From: Bin87 sp965261925 | GTDB taxonomy: Bacteria > Chloroflexota > Dehalococcoidia > Lucifugimonadales > UBA3495 | Direction of reading: 5' to 3' | Length of the DNA: 64,000 bases | Assembly (NCBI GenBank): GCA_965261925.1 | Contig: OZ253486.1 | Span: 2,108,001-2,172,000 of the forward strand | Shown: piece after piece, positions 28,129 through 36,282 of the stretch | How positions within the stretch are numbered: the first letter of the stretch is position 1 | How the letters are laid out: every line of letters starts with the position of its first letter | The notes under the pieces: generated by a model | Databases searched by the model: none | The model's input: only the letters and a program-made list of their open reading frames with translations | What the model was told of the DNA's origin: nothing | Translations under genes and position numbers: made by a program

Positions 28129-29814
28129 TTAGACGGAAACGCCGAGCTCCGCGGCTTCTTGCTCGGCCACGTTGTCGTCCAGCTTGGCGTACAGATTCGA
28201 CGGGTTCCGCAGGAAGCCGCCGGGCTTGATGGCCGCGATCAGCGCGTCGCTGTTCCACGGCTCATTGGTCACGTCGCCGTCGAAACCCAGGAATTCGTGG
28301 AGCTTCTGGCTGCTGAACGGCAGGTACGGTGCCAGCATGACCTTGAGGCAGTTCAGCGCCTGGATCGTGGTGCCGAGGGCGCGGGCGGCATCGGCCCGGT
28401 CCGTCTTGATCGCTTGCCAGGGCGCGCGCCCGTCCAGGTAGCGATTGCACTCCTGCGCCAGGCCGAATGCTTGAGATACGCCGGCGCGGAATCGCGTGTG
28501 GGCCAGGCTGTCGTCCACGGCTGCCATCGCGTCTCGCGTTGATTGTAGTAGCGCGCGTTCCGCGTCCTCCGGAGCGGCGGCGTCCACTGGAACTTGGCCG
28601 TCGAAGTTCCGGTAGGTGAACCGCAGCACCCGGTTCACCAGGTTGCCGTAGGTCGCCACGAGCTCGTCGTTGTTCCTCCGCACGAACTCGCTCCAGGTAA
28701 AATCGGTATCTCCCGTTTCCGGCATGTTGATCGACAGCAGGTAGCGCAGCGGGTCCGGGTCATACCGGTCAAGGTAGTCGGGCACCCAGACCGCCCAGTT
28801 CTGGCTCGTCGAAAACTTGCGGTTCTCCAGGCTCAGGAACTCGTTGGCGGGCACGTCGTAGGGGAGGTTCAGACCGCCGTACCCCATCAGCATCGCCGGC
28901 CAGATGATGCTGTGGAAGGGAATGTTGTCCTTGCCGATGAAGTAATACGCCCGCGCGTTCCCGCCCTTCCAGTAGTCCGTCCATGCATCCGTGCGTCCGC
29001 TGCGCGAGGCCCATTCCACGGCCGCCGAAAGATAGCCGATCACCGCTTCGAACCACACGTAGATGCGTTTGTCATCGTACCCTTCCAGCGGCACGGGAAC
29101 GCCCCACGTCAGGTCGCGGGTGATCGCCCGGTCTTTCAGGCCCCCCTGCAGGAAGCTCCGCGTCGAGTTGGCTACGTTCGGCCGCCAGTGTGGCTGCTGA
29201 TTGACCCAGTCCAGCAACGGTTCCTGGAAAGCGGACAACTTGAGGAAGAAGTGTTCCGAATCTCGGAATGAGGGTGTGTCCCTACAAATGCTGCAGAACG
29301 GATCCACCAGTTCGATAGGGTCCAGCGTGTGGCCACAGTTGTCGCACTGGTCGCCACGGGCTCGCTCGTTCCGGCAGTGCGGACACGTGCCTTCCACGTA
29401 CCGGTCGGGCAGGTACCTATCGCAGCCGGCGCAGTAGGCCAGCAGCATCGTGTCGGGGTAGATGTAGCCCTGTTCTTTCAATCGCAGGAAAAAGTCCTGC
29501 ACCACCTCCTGGTGGTTCGCCGTGTGCGTCGAGGTGAACAGGTCGAATGAAATTCCCAACCGTTTCCAGGTGTCCAGGAACTGCTCGTGGTACCGCTCAA
29601 GCACTTCCTGCGGCTCCACCCCTTCCTGGTCGGCGCGGATGGTTATGGGCGTGCCGTGCGCGTCGGAACCCGACACCATCAGCACTTCGTTGCCCTTCAT
29701 GCGGTGATAGCGGGCGAAAATATCAGCGGCCAGGTAGCAGCCGGCGATGTGTCCCATGTGTAGCGGGCCGTTGGCGTAAGGCCACGCGACACCTATCAAG
29801 ATGCGCTCGGGCAC
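28129..29814 (-). CDS. metG: methionyl-tRNA synthetase
   Basis: The 561-residue class I enzyme has the HIGH motif as PLHMGH, a zinc-binding insertion with four Cys pairs (CAGC, CPHC, CDNC, CSIC), GKDNIPFHSIIWPAML and the KMSKS equivalent as NRKFSTSQ, then a helical anticodon domain. It ends without the C-terminal dimerisation (Arc1p-like) domain. An extended -10 (TGC-TAGAAT) lies 40 bases upstream. First gene of metG-polyprenyl synthase. Confidence 0.96.
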   Translation of the reverse strand: MPERILIGVAWPYANGPLHMGHIAGCYLAADIFARYHRMKGNEVLMVSGSDAHGTPITIRADQEGVEPQEVLERYHEQFLDTWKRLGISFDLFTSTHTANHQEVVQDFFLRLKEQGYIYPDTMLLAYCAGCDRYLPDRYVEGTCPHCRNERARGDQCDNCGHTLDPIELVDPFCSICRDTPSFRDSEHFFLKLSAFQEPLLDWVNQQPHWRPNVANSTRSFLQGGLKDRAITRDLTWGVPVPLEGYDDKRIYVWFEAVIGYLSAAVEWASRSGRTDAWTDYWKGGNARAYYFIGKDNIPFHSIIWPAMLMGYGGLNLPYDVPANEFLSLENRKFSTSQNWAVWVPDYLDRYDPDPLRYLLSINMPETGDTDFTWSEFVRRNNDELVATYGNLVNRVLRFTYRNFDGQVPVDAAAPEDAERALLQSTRDAMAAVDDSLAHTRFRAGVSQAFGLAQECNRYLDGRAPWQAIKTDRADAARALGTTIQALNCLKVMLAPYLPFSSQKLHEFLGFDGDVTNEPWNSDALIAAIKPGGFLRNPSNLYAKLDDNVAEQEAAELGVSV

Positions 29815-29853
29815 GGTAACCCTCCATAATTCGATGGCTGAACGGGCAGAACA

Positions 29854-29862
29854 ATTCTAGCA
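29854..29862 (-). promoter_or_regulatory. extended -10 promoter for metG
   Basis: Minus strand TGC-TAGAAT at 29862-29854, 39 bases before the start codon. No convincing -35. Confidence 0.45.
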
Positions 29863-30047
29863 TAACGGGTGCGCGGCTTTACCGCACGAAAGCCGCGCCG
29901 GATATCCCGATTCGACGCGTCGATGGTGAGCGCGTCACACCCCTGATTCCCGGTAGGTCTTCCTGGCTGGTTTGATGCCGTCAATGCGGTAGAATACGCG
30001 CCAATCCATGACTGGCGTTGTGCTCGCCAAACTGGCAGACTGCCCCT

Positions 30048-32117
30048 ATGACTGAACTCATTGGCCCAGACCTCTTCCGTCGCCTGAAAACCGTGGGCGA
30101 CCCGACAGTCTCCCCCGACGGGAGCAAATGCGTTTATGTGCTCTCATGGATCGACGACGATACCTCGGAACCGCGGGCGCGCATATACCAGGTGGCGTTG
30201 GACTCCGCGAACGGAGACGGGAGGCCGCAGCCGTTTACCCAGGGCAACAACGACGGGCATCCCCGCTTCTCTCCCGACGGAGCAACCCTGGCGTTCCTGC
30301 GAGCCGGCGCGGGCCACAGGGATTCTACGCGGCAGGTTTGGTTGATGCCCGCCGGGGGCGGCGAAGCCGCCCCGCTGACCGACATGCCCGGCGGCGTCAG
30401 GGAGTTCGCCTGGGCTCCTGATTCGTCCCGGTTGGCAGTGGTGTCGGACGTGTCACCGGAGGATCATCCCGAAAAGCCGGACTTGCCCACCACCAGGGAA
30501 GTGCATCGCATCCGCTACCGTCACGACGCCATCGGCTGGCGCGGGGACAGCCATTTTCACCTGTTTCTCGTCGACGCCTCCACCGCCGCTTGCGTTCAGT
30601 TGACTGACGGAGACTGGGACGACATGGCTCCCTCGTGGTCGCCTGACGGTCGTCGCCTGGCGTTCATCTCCGGTCGCTCCGGCTCCAGGGACGTCACTGC
30701 CACCAACGAAATCTACGTGGTCGAGGTTCCGGATGGAGTCGACCCAGACGGCGAAGCACCCGAACCCGAACTGTGGTCGCGGGATTTGACCGACGTTGCC
30801 GCCGTCTCCTGGGCGCCCGACGGTCGCCGGCTGCTGGCTGCGGGTGGGTCCGGCGACGGGCTCATGGTGCTTTGGCAGGCATATCTGTACGTGCTGGAGC
30901 TGGGTTGCCCTCCGCGCCAACTGACCGGCGACAGCCTCCGCCCGTGCCTGGGTTACCCGGGTATTTCCCCTCCTCTCGAACTGCGGTGGCTGGATGGCGA
31001 CGGTGACGACGAGCGGATTGTCTTCCTGGGCGACTCTGAAGGTGAAACCAGGCTTTATGAGGTCGCCATAGCACCGGAATGCGCCGCCGTTCCCACTGCT
31101 ATTACCGCGGGAGGCGAGCTCCTTTCGGGCGTCGCGATGGATAGTGCGGCAAAGCGCTTGGTGGTCACCGGCTCGGACCCGACGAACCCGTCCGACGCTT
31201 ACCTGATTGAGCGCTCTGCCGGGACGGATCAGTCAAGCCGGCGTCGGCTCACTGATCATAACGACGGTTGGCTGGCTCAGCATCCACCCGTGCTGATGGA
31301 GAAGTTTGTCCTGCAGCGGGAAGACTGGGACATCGAGTGCCGCTTGTACTATCCGCCCGGCTTCGATCCGGCAAAGCGTTACCCCTTGGTGCTCGAGATT
31401 CACGGTGGTCCCAACGGGGCATTCTACGATTCTTTCGTGCCGTGGCATCAGGTGTTGGCCGGCACTGGCTTCCTGACCCTCGCCGTGAACCCCCGGGGTT
31501 CGTCAACCTACGGCGAGGAATTCGTCAACGCGGTCCTCGGAGATTGGGGCGGCGACGACTATAGCGACTTGATGGCGGCCGTGGATGCGGTGTGCCAGCG
31601 AGACTACGTGGACAACGACCGGCTGGGTGTTCATGGCTACAGCTACGGCGGTTACATGACCACCTGGATGATCGGCCACACCGACCGTTTCCGCGCCGCC
31701 GTGGCTGGCGCGCCGTGCATCGACCTCTGGACTATGTACGGCACATCCGACATCGCCACCAGCTTCGGCGAGACCCAGTGGGCCATCCGCCTGGCCGGCG
31801 GCATGCCCATCAGCCGCCCTCTGGCCGGTGAGCTGGCACAGGGTGTGGACACTCTGGCATTTCGCTTGCTCCAACGGTCGCCCATCAAGTTCGCTCCTCA
31901 GGTCGAAACCCCGGTCCTCCTCCTCCACGGAGAATCCGACGCCAGGTGTCCCATCGGACAGAGCGAGCAGTATTTCCAGGTTATGAAGCGGCTGGGCAAA
32001 GAGGTCGAGATGGTTCGCTTCCCCGGCTGCGGCCACGGGTTTCTACGGACGGGGCACGTCGCGTTGCGGCAGGAATACCTGGAGCGCATGCTGGACTGGT
32101 TCCGGCGTTGGCTCTGA
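30048..32117 (+). CDS. S9 family peptidase (acylaminoacyl/prolyl oligopeptidase-like)
   Basis: The 689-residue protein has an N-terminal beta-propeller (repeated D-x-W-P-DG-x-LAF blades, about residues 15-400) and a C-terminal hydrolase domain with the triad Ser532 in HGYSYGGY, Asp631 in GESDARCP and His663 in GCGHGF. It should cleave short peptides or acyl-amino acids. No signal peptide, so cytoplasmic. The start at 30048 (MTELIGPDLF) fits the family; it has no clear ribosome site, and TAGAAT at 29990-29995 is a weak -10 candidate. The next gene starts 85 bases on. Confidence 0.93.
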   Translation: MTELIGPDLFRRLKTVGDPTVSPDGSKCVYVLSWIDDDTSEPRARIYQVALDSANGDGRPQPFTQGNNDGHPRFSPDGATLAFLRAGAGHRDSTRQVWLMPAGGGEAAPLTDMPGGVREFAWAPDSSRLAVVSDVSPEDHPEKPDLPTTREVHRIRYRHDAIGWRGDSHFHLFLVDASTAACVQLTDGDWDDMAPSWSPDGRRLAFISGRSGSRDVTATNEIYVVEVPDGVDPDGEAPEPELWSRDLTDVAAVSWAPDGRRLLAAGGSGDGLMVLWQAYLYVLELGCPPRQLTGDSLRPCLGYPGISPPLELRWLDGDGDDERIVFLGDSEGETRLYEVAIAPECAAVPTAITAGGELLSGVAMDSAAKRLVVTGSDPTNPSDAYLIERSAGTDQSSRRRLTDHNDGWLAQHPPVLMEKFVLQREDWDIECRLYYPPGFDPAKRYPLVLEIHGGPNGAFYDSFVPWHQVLAGTGFLTLAVNPRGSSTYGEEFVNAVLGDWGGDDYSDLMAAVDAVCQRDYVDNDRLGVHGYSYGGYMTTWMIGHTDRFRAAVAGAPCIDLWTMYGTSDIATSFGETQWAIRLAGGMPISRPLAGELAQGVDTLAFRLLQRSPIKFAPQVETPVLLLHGESDARCPIGQSEQYFQVMKRLGKEVEMVRFPGCGHGFLRTGHVALRQEYLERMLDWFRRWL

Positions 32118-32202
32118 TGAGCGGCACCCGGCGCCATCGCAGCCAGGTTGCATGAGAGCCGTTGCTCGTTTGACTCAGCATCCTCAAAGGAAGTATCACG
32201 CC

Positions 32203-32412
32203 ATGACCAACCCCGATTTGAGCGCTGAACAGGTACGCAAGATGGCGGACCTGGTCGGCATACCCATCGACGACGCCGATCTGCCCGAGGTGGCAAACCG
32301 GTTTGCCAGCCTGATGCAGGAACTTGACCTACTGCGTCACATGGACCTGGAGGGCCTGGAGCCCGTCACCATCTTTCCAGACCCAGGCTTTCCCGATGCC
32401 GAAGGAGGCTGA
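32203..32412 (+). CDS. AtzG/GatC-like small amidase subunit
   Basis: The 69-residue protein begins after AAAGGAAG and reads AEQVRKMADLVGIPIDDADL ... LDLLRHMDLEGLEP, the helical pattern of GatC and of AtzG/DUF4089 proteins that wrap around an amidase. The matching amidase is three genes downstream (33179) in the same operon. There is no gatB in the window, so a stand-alone amidase-AtzG type complex fits better than tRNA amidotransferase. Its 3' end overlaps the HEPN gene by 17 bases. Confidence 0.8.
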   Translation: MTNPDLSAEQVRKMADLVGIPIDDADLPEVANRFASLMQELDLLRHMDLEGLEPVTIFPDPGFPDAEGG

Positions 32413-32869
32413 AACCGGGCATTTGGATGTATCCGGTTTGGCCCCCATATCCCTGGATCTAAGCAGCCTGCGGAATGCTACCATCAGCCTCCGGCAAGCC
32501 TTGGAGCATAGTGAGGATGCGACCCTGATGGACGGCTTGGCGGATACGCTGCGCACTGTGATCCGGTCCGGAGTCATCAAGCATTTCGAGTTAACCTACG
32601 AACCCTCGTGGTTGTTCATCAAGCGGTGGCTGGAGACCAACGTCAGCCCGAACACGGGAGACGGTGTTACCCGGCGCGAGCTCTTCAGGCTGGGCGCGGA
32701 AAATCGCCTGATAGACGACGTCGACCGGTGGATGCGCTATCACCAGGCGCGTAACCGGACGTCTCACACTTACCGGGAAACCACAGCCAACGAAGTTTAT
32801 GCGGTGATACCGGCCTTCCTGGAGGACTCTCAACTGCTGCTCGCGGCGTTGGAGGCTCGCAATGATTGA
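32396..32869 (+). CDS. hepT: HEPN-domain toxin HepT-like (HI0074 family)
   Basis: The 157-residue all-helical protein resembles the nucleotidyltransferase substrate-binding family (HI0074). It contains RNRTSHTY (119-126), an exact Rx4HxY motif: Arg119 and His124 are the ribonuclease residues of HEPN toxins, and Tyr126 is the residue that the MntA antitoxin modifies with AMP in the studied HepT-MntA system. The partner gene follows with an 8-base overlap. The start at 32396 lies inside the previous gene; a later TTG is possible. It is the first of two foreign-looking genes wedged between amidase subunits. Confidence 0.85.
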   Translation: MPKEAETGHLDVSGLAPISLDLSSLRNATISLRQALEHSEDATLMDGLADTLRTVIRSGVIKHFELTYEPSWLFIKRWLETNVSPNTGDGVTRRELFRLGAENRLIDDVDRWMRYHQARNRTSHTYRETTANEVYAVIPAFLEDSQLLLAALEARND

Positions 32870-33182
32870 CGTGAAGCCGGAGCAACTGGCCGAAATCAGA
32901 GAAATACTGGAGGAGTTCGTTCCCGGATGGGAAGTCCGAGCCTTCGGCTCTCGGGTTAAAGGCTTGGCCAAGCCGTGGTCTGACCTCGACCTGGCAGTGG
33001 CCGGGCCATCCTCTTTGGGTTGGCAGAACGTCGAACGTCTCATTGAAGCGTTCCAGGATTCAACTCTACCCTACCGCGTCGATGTACTCGACTGGCATGA
33101 TCTGTCCCCATCTTTCCAGGAAATCATCAATCGGGAATACTCCGTTATCCAGACAGGCCAAACCGCCGGAGCTGCACCATGA
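32862..33182 (+). CDS. mntA: MNT-domain nucleotidyltransferase antitoxin MntA-like
   Basis: The 106-residue minimal nucleotidyltransferase carries the full GSx10DxD motif (GSRVKGLAKPWSDLDL, about residues 25-40) for metal and ATP binding. In characterised pairs this enzyme adds AMP to the HEPN toxin and silences it. It overlaps hepT by 8 bases and the downstream amidase by 4, so all are co-translated. Length is typical of MNT antitoxins. Confidence 0.87.
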   Translation: MIDVKPEQLAEIREILEEFVPGWEVRAFGSRVKGLAKPWSDLDLAVAGPSSLGWQNVERLIEAFQDSTLPYRVDVLDWHDLSPSFQEIINREYSVIQTGQTAGAAP

Positions 33183-34618
33183 CCTCGTCCCATACCCACG
33201 ACGACATCGTCTTTCTTTCTGCTGAAGCGACCTCGGACGCCATCCGCAGCGGGGATTTCACCGCCACCGATGCGGTCAACGCCTACCTGCGCCGCATCGA
33301 TGCCATTGATGGCGAGATCAAGTCCTACATCACCGTGTGCCGTGAGGAGGCTCTGGGCGCCGCCGCGGACGTTGATGAAGCGTTGCGTCGCGGTGATGAT
33401 TCTGCCACGAATGGCGCCCTGTTCGGTGTCCCCATGGCCATCAAGGACCAGTTCAACACTGAGGGCATCCTAACCAGCAACGGCTCCCGTGCCTACGCGG
33501 ACCATGTGCCGGCCGAGGACGCCACGGTTGTCAGCCGTCTCAAGTCCGCCGGGGCCATCCTGCTCGGCAAGCTCAACCTCAGCGAGCTGGCCATGGGCGG
33601 AACCGCCGATCCCCCGTACGGTACCCCCCACAATCCCTGGCGTCGCGGACACACCCCCGGTGAGTCGAGCAGCGGGTCGGGAGCCGCGTTGGCGGCTCAT
33701 CTCTGTGCCGCGTCAGTCGGGGAGGATACCGGCGGCAGTGGGCGCGGACCGGCTTCGTACTGCAACGCCGTCGGACTTCGCCCGACGTTCACGCGCATCA
33801 GCCGTCACGGCATCACCCCCATGTGCTGGTTCATGGATGCTGCATCGCCCATGACCAAGACCGTGGAGGATTGCGCGCGGGTTCTGGGGACGGTCTCTGG
33901 CTACGATCCTATGGATCCCACCACCAGTCGGCGACCGGTTCCCGACTATCGCGGCATGCTCGATGGCGACATACGTGGCATGAAGATTGGTCGCATGACC
34001 GAGTTGTGCGACGCGCCCGACATGCACCCGGACGTGCGGCGCGCCACGGATGCCGTCCTGGAAACCCTCGCCGGTTTGGGAGCGGAAATCACCGAGGTTT
34101 CCCTTCCGCTCACGGAAATCGCTGGAGCGATCTTCGTGGGCATCGCCGACACCGAGGGCGCCGGCGCCCGCGATGGGCTGATGCGGCGAGCCCCCGAACT
34201 ATTGGACCGGGCTTCGCGCACGCGCCTTCAAAGCGCCTCCCTGGTGCCGGCCAAGGTTCAGAATAGGGCTATGAAGGCTCGAGTCCTGCTCCGGCTCCAG
34301 TTCGAGGAAGCCTTTCGGGAGGTCGACCTGCTCGTGTCCCCCACGGCTCCATATCCGGCGCCCCGGCACGATGCCCTGACCGCTCCGTTCGAGTCGGCCG
34401 ACGATGTGCGGCAACGGTTCTTCTTCCGCCGTTCGTACACCGGTTGCTATCCGCTGGCCGGAATGCCGGCCGTGTCTATCCCCGGAGGCTTCACGGAAGA
34501 CGGCCTCCCCATCGGCGTTCAGGTTGGCGGAGCGCCCTTCGCCGAGGGGACCATCCTGCGGGCCGCCTACGCCTATCAGGAGGCCACTGACTGGCACACT
34601 CAGCGCGCTCCGGTCTAG
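33179..34618 (+). CDS. amidase signature family protein
   Basis: The 479-residue enzyme has the Ser-cisSer-Lys triad: Lys89 in MAIKDQF, Ser163 in GESSSGSGAA and Ser187 in DTGGSGRGPA (24 apart, as in the family). It hydrolyses an amide. GatA proteins usually read DTGGSIRQPA, so this is not clearly GatA; an AtzE-like amidase working with the small AtzG-like protein at 32203 is more likely. The TAG stop at 34616-34618 is the insertion point of an IS element and is preserved. Confidence 0.92.
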   Translation: MTSSHTHDDIVFLSAEATSDAIRSGDFTATDAVNAYLRRIDAIDGEIKSYITVCREEALGAAADVDEALRRGDDSATNGALFGVPMAIKDQFNTEGILTSNGSRAYADHVPAEDATVVSRLKSAGAILLGKLNLSELAMGGTADPPYGTPHNPWRRGHTPGESSSGSGAALAAHLCAASVGEDTGGSGRGPASYCNAVGLRPTFTRISRHGITPMCWFMDAASPMTKTVEDCARVLGTVSGYDPMDPTTSRRPVPDYRGMLDGDIRGMKIGRMTELCDAPDMHPDVRRATDAVLETLAGLGAEITEVSLPLTEIAGAIFVGIADTEGAGARDGLMRRAPELLDRASRTRLQSASLVPAKVQNRAMKARVLLRLQFEEAFREVDLLVSPTAPYPAPRHDALTAPFESADDVRQRFFFRRSYTGCYPLAGMPAVSIPGGFTEDGLPIGVQVGGAPFAEGTILRAAYAYQEATDWHTQRAPV

Positions 34619-34633
34619 GGACTGTTCACACTA
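34618..34633 (+). repeat. left terminal inverted repeat of the IS
   Basis: GGGACTGTTCACACTA; pairs with 35417-35432 with one mismatch at the outermost base. Confidence 0.9.
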
Positions 34634-34660
34634 GCGATGCGGAGATGATATTATCTCCGC

Positions 34661-35068
34661 ATGGAGATTACACAAGCTCAGTACGAAAGTATTGCCTCGG
34701 TCCTTCCCATTCAGCGAGGCAACGTCAAACTGTCCAACTTGCAGGTGCTCAACGCGATTCTGTACGTCGTCGAGCACGGCTGCACGTGGCGGGGGTTGCC
34801 GGCCCGATTTGGTAATTGGCATACCGTCTACACCAGGATGAACCGCTGGTCGAAGAATGGCGTGCTCGACCGCGTGTTTGAACACTTGCAGCGGGAACAG
34901 ATCGTGCGCATCAAAATTGAAGCGGTAGCGATGGACAGCACCATGGTCAAGGTCCACCCGGACGGCACGGGTGCGCTCAACAAAACGGGCCCCAGTCCAT
35001 CGGCAGGTCCCGAGGCGGCTGGACCACCACGATTCATATGGTTGCCGCGGATGCTCGAACTGCCATAA
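34661..35068 (+). CDS. IS5-family transposase, first frame (OrfA)
   Basis: The 135-residue frame holds the N-terminal DUF4096-type domain (YESIASVLP ... GCTWRGLPARFGNWHTVY) and the first catalytic Asp in AMDSTMVKVHPDG. After LNKTGP the family sequence moves to the -1 frame at the heptamer G-GGC-CCC (34987-34993), a classical slip site; about 25 residues beyond it in this frame are not transposase-like. OrfA alone may be a regulator; the fusion product would be the transposase. Confidence 0.87.
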   Translation: MEITQAQYESIASVLPIQRGNVKLSNLQVLNAILYVVEHGCTWRGLPARFGNWHTVYTRMNRWSKNGVLDRVFEHLQREQIVRIKIEAVAMDSTMVKVHPDGTGALNKTGPSPSAGPEAAGPPRFIWLPRMLELP

Positions 35069-35419
35069 CGTTCTCGCTCTCTCCGGGCCAGGCCCATGAC
35101 GCACCGGAAGGGCGTAAGCCGCTGACCCGTCTTGGCCCGCAGCGCCCGCCACCGTTCCTGTTGATGGACCGCGCCTACGAGGGCAATGAAACCCGCCAAC
35201 TGGCCCTGGGACCTGGGGTTCATGCCGGTGGTTCCACCGCTGAGCACCCGTGTCGACCCCTGGACCTATGACCGAGAGATGTACCAGCGGCGGAATGAGA
35301 TCGAGCGGTTGTTCCGTCGCTTGAAGGGATTCCGCCGCATCTTCTCACGCTTTGAGAAGCTCGACGTGCTTTTCCTGAGGTTCATCTCTTTCGCGCTCAA
35401 CATCGGTGCACTGCTTTAG
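34993..35419 (+). pseudogene. IS5-family transposase, catalytic part (OrfB), frameshifted
   Basis: Read from the -1 slip at 34993, the frame gives IGRSRGGWTTTIHMVAADA and the second catalytic Asp in LLMDRAYEGNETRQLAL. At GGG 35208-35210 one G is in excess compared with the expected LALDLGFMPVVPP; the frame then runs to a stop at 35271. The catalytic Glu region YQRRNEIERLFRRLKGFRRI and the KLD ... ALNIGALL end lie in the other frame to 35419. Probably a dead copy, unless the G is a sequencing error. Confidence 0.85.
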
Positions 35420-35432
35420 TGTGAACAGTCCT
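35417..35432 (-). repeat. right terminal inverted repeat of the IS
   Basis: Reads AGGACTGTTCACACTA on the minus strand; followed by the TA target duplicate at 35433-35434. Confidence 0.9.
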
Positions 35433-35460
35433 TAGTCGGCGCCGTTCCTCAGGTTGTCGG

Positions 35461-36192
35461 CTACGTCCGGAACGTCACCCGCCGGAACGCTTCGGCCAGC
35501 GTCAGGCCGCTGAACTCCTCGTCCGGGTAGTTGTTGCCAGTTTCGGCGGCCTCTTTGGCCCGCGCCCGCACGAACCCTTCCAGGTCTTCTCGGGAACTCT
35601 GGCGCGCTTGCGTGCCGTGCGCCATCACCGCGTCCATCTTGGCGCTGAAATCGGCGGCTATGTCCACGAAGGCATTGGGGTTTTCCGAGCCCCAGAACAT
35701 GATCGCCGCAGTTTTGTGGGGTTCTATTCCTTCGTCGGCGAATAGTTCGCCGAAGTGCAGGTGGTCTCGAGCGTACGGGAACACGGCGTCCAGGGTCACC
35801 TGCCCGGCAATCCGGTGGTCGCGGTGCCATTGCATGTTGCGGCGGTATGGTTCGGTCGTCAGCACCACGTCGGGTTTGACCAGGCGAATCTGTCGGACCA
35901 AGTCTCTCCTGAAGTCCGACGTGTCTTCGAGTTCGCCGTCCGGCCGACCCAGCATCACCATGTTTGTCACGCCAAGAACGTCCGCTGCCGCCAGTTGCTC
36001 CCGGCCACGCATTGCTGCCAGTTCGGCCGGGTTGATCTCGGCGTCGTCCGTGCCTCTGCTGCCATCGGTGCACAGCACGTAATGGACTTCCGAGCCGCCG
36101 CGGACCCAACGGGCTATGGTGCCCCCGGCCCACACCTCCGCATCGTCGGGGTGTGGAATAACCACCAGTGCGCGTTCGGGTGTGTAGTCCAT
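35461..36192 (-). CDS. PIG-L family deacetylase
   Basis: The 243-residue zinc hydrolase has the metal motif PHPDDAE (13-19, with His14 and Asp17) and the later WHRDHRIAGQ with the third ligand. Family members remove acetyl from GlcNAc linked to inositol, malate or lipids (MshB, BshB). GGAGG precedes the ATG. It is the last gene of the long minus-strand run and lies two genes from an MshA-like glycosyltransferase, which makes a role in a GlcNAc-linked metabolite plausible but unproven. Confidence 0.9.
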   Translation of the reverse strand: MDYTPERALVVIPHPDDAEVWAGGTIARWVRGGSEVHYVLCTDGSRGTDDAEINPAELAAMRGREQLAAADVLGVTNMVMLGRPDGELEDTSDFRRDLVRQIRLVKPDVVLTTEPYRRNMQWHRDHRIAGQVTLDAVFPYARDHLHFGELFADEGIEPHKTAAIMFWGSENPNAFVDIAADFSAKMDAVMAHGTQARQSSREDLEGFVRARAKEAAETGNNYPDEEFSGLTLAEAFRRVTFRT

Positions 36193-36282
36193 GAATACGA
36201 TCCTCCGGTCTGGATGCTGTCAAAGGGTGTGTGGAATGAAATGCCGTGAGCGGCCGGTTCGGACGACGGTTGTTGATCCCGG

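Larger units (their letters stand above)
34618..35432 (+). mobile_element. IS5-family element (IS427-like), 815 bp, probably inactive
   Basis: Terminal inverted repeats of 16 bases match at 15 positions (left GGGACTGTTCACACTA at 34618-34633; right end 35417-35432). It is flanked by TA on both sides (34616-34617 and 35433-35434), the 2-bp duplication of the IS427 group. It encodes a DDE transposase in two frames joined by a canonical -1 slip site (34987-34993), and carries one extra G at 35208-35210 that breaks the second part. Confidence 0.9.

Noticed and set aside
33179..34618. Calling the amidase gatA
   Set aside because: No gatB nearby and the nucleophile segment differs from GatA; AtzE-like is more likely.
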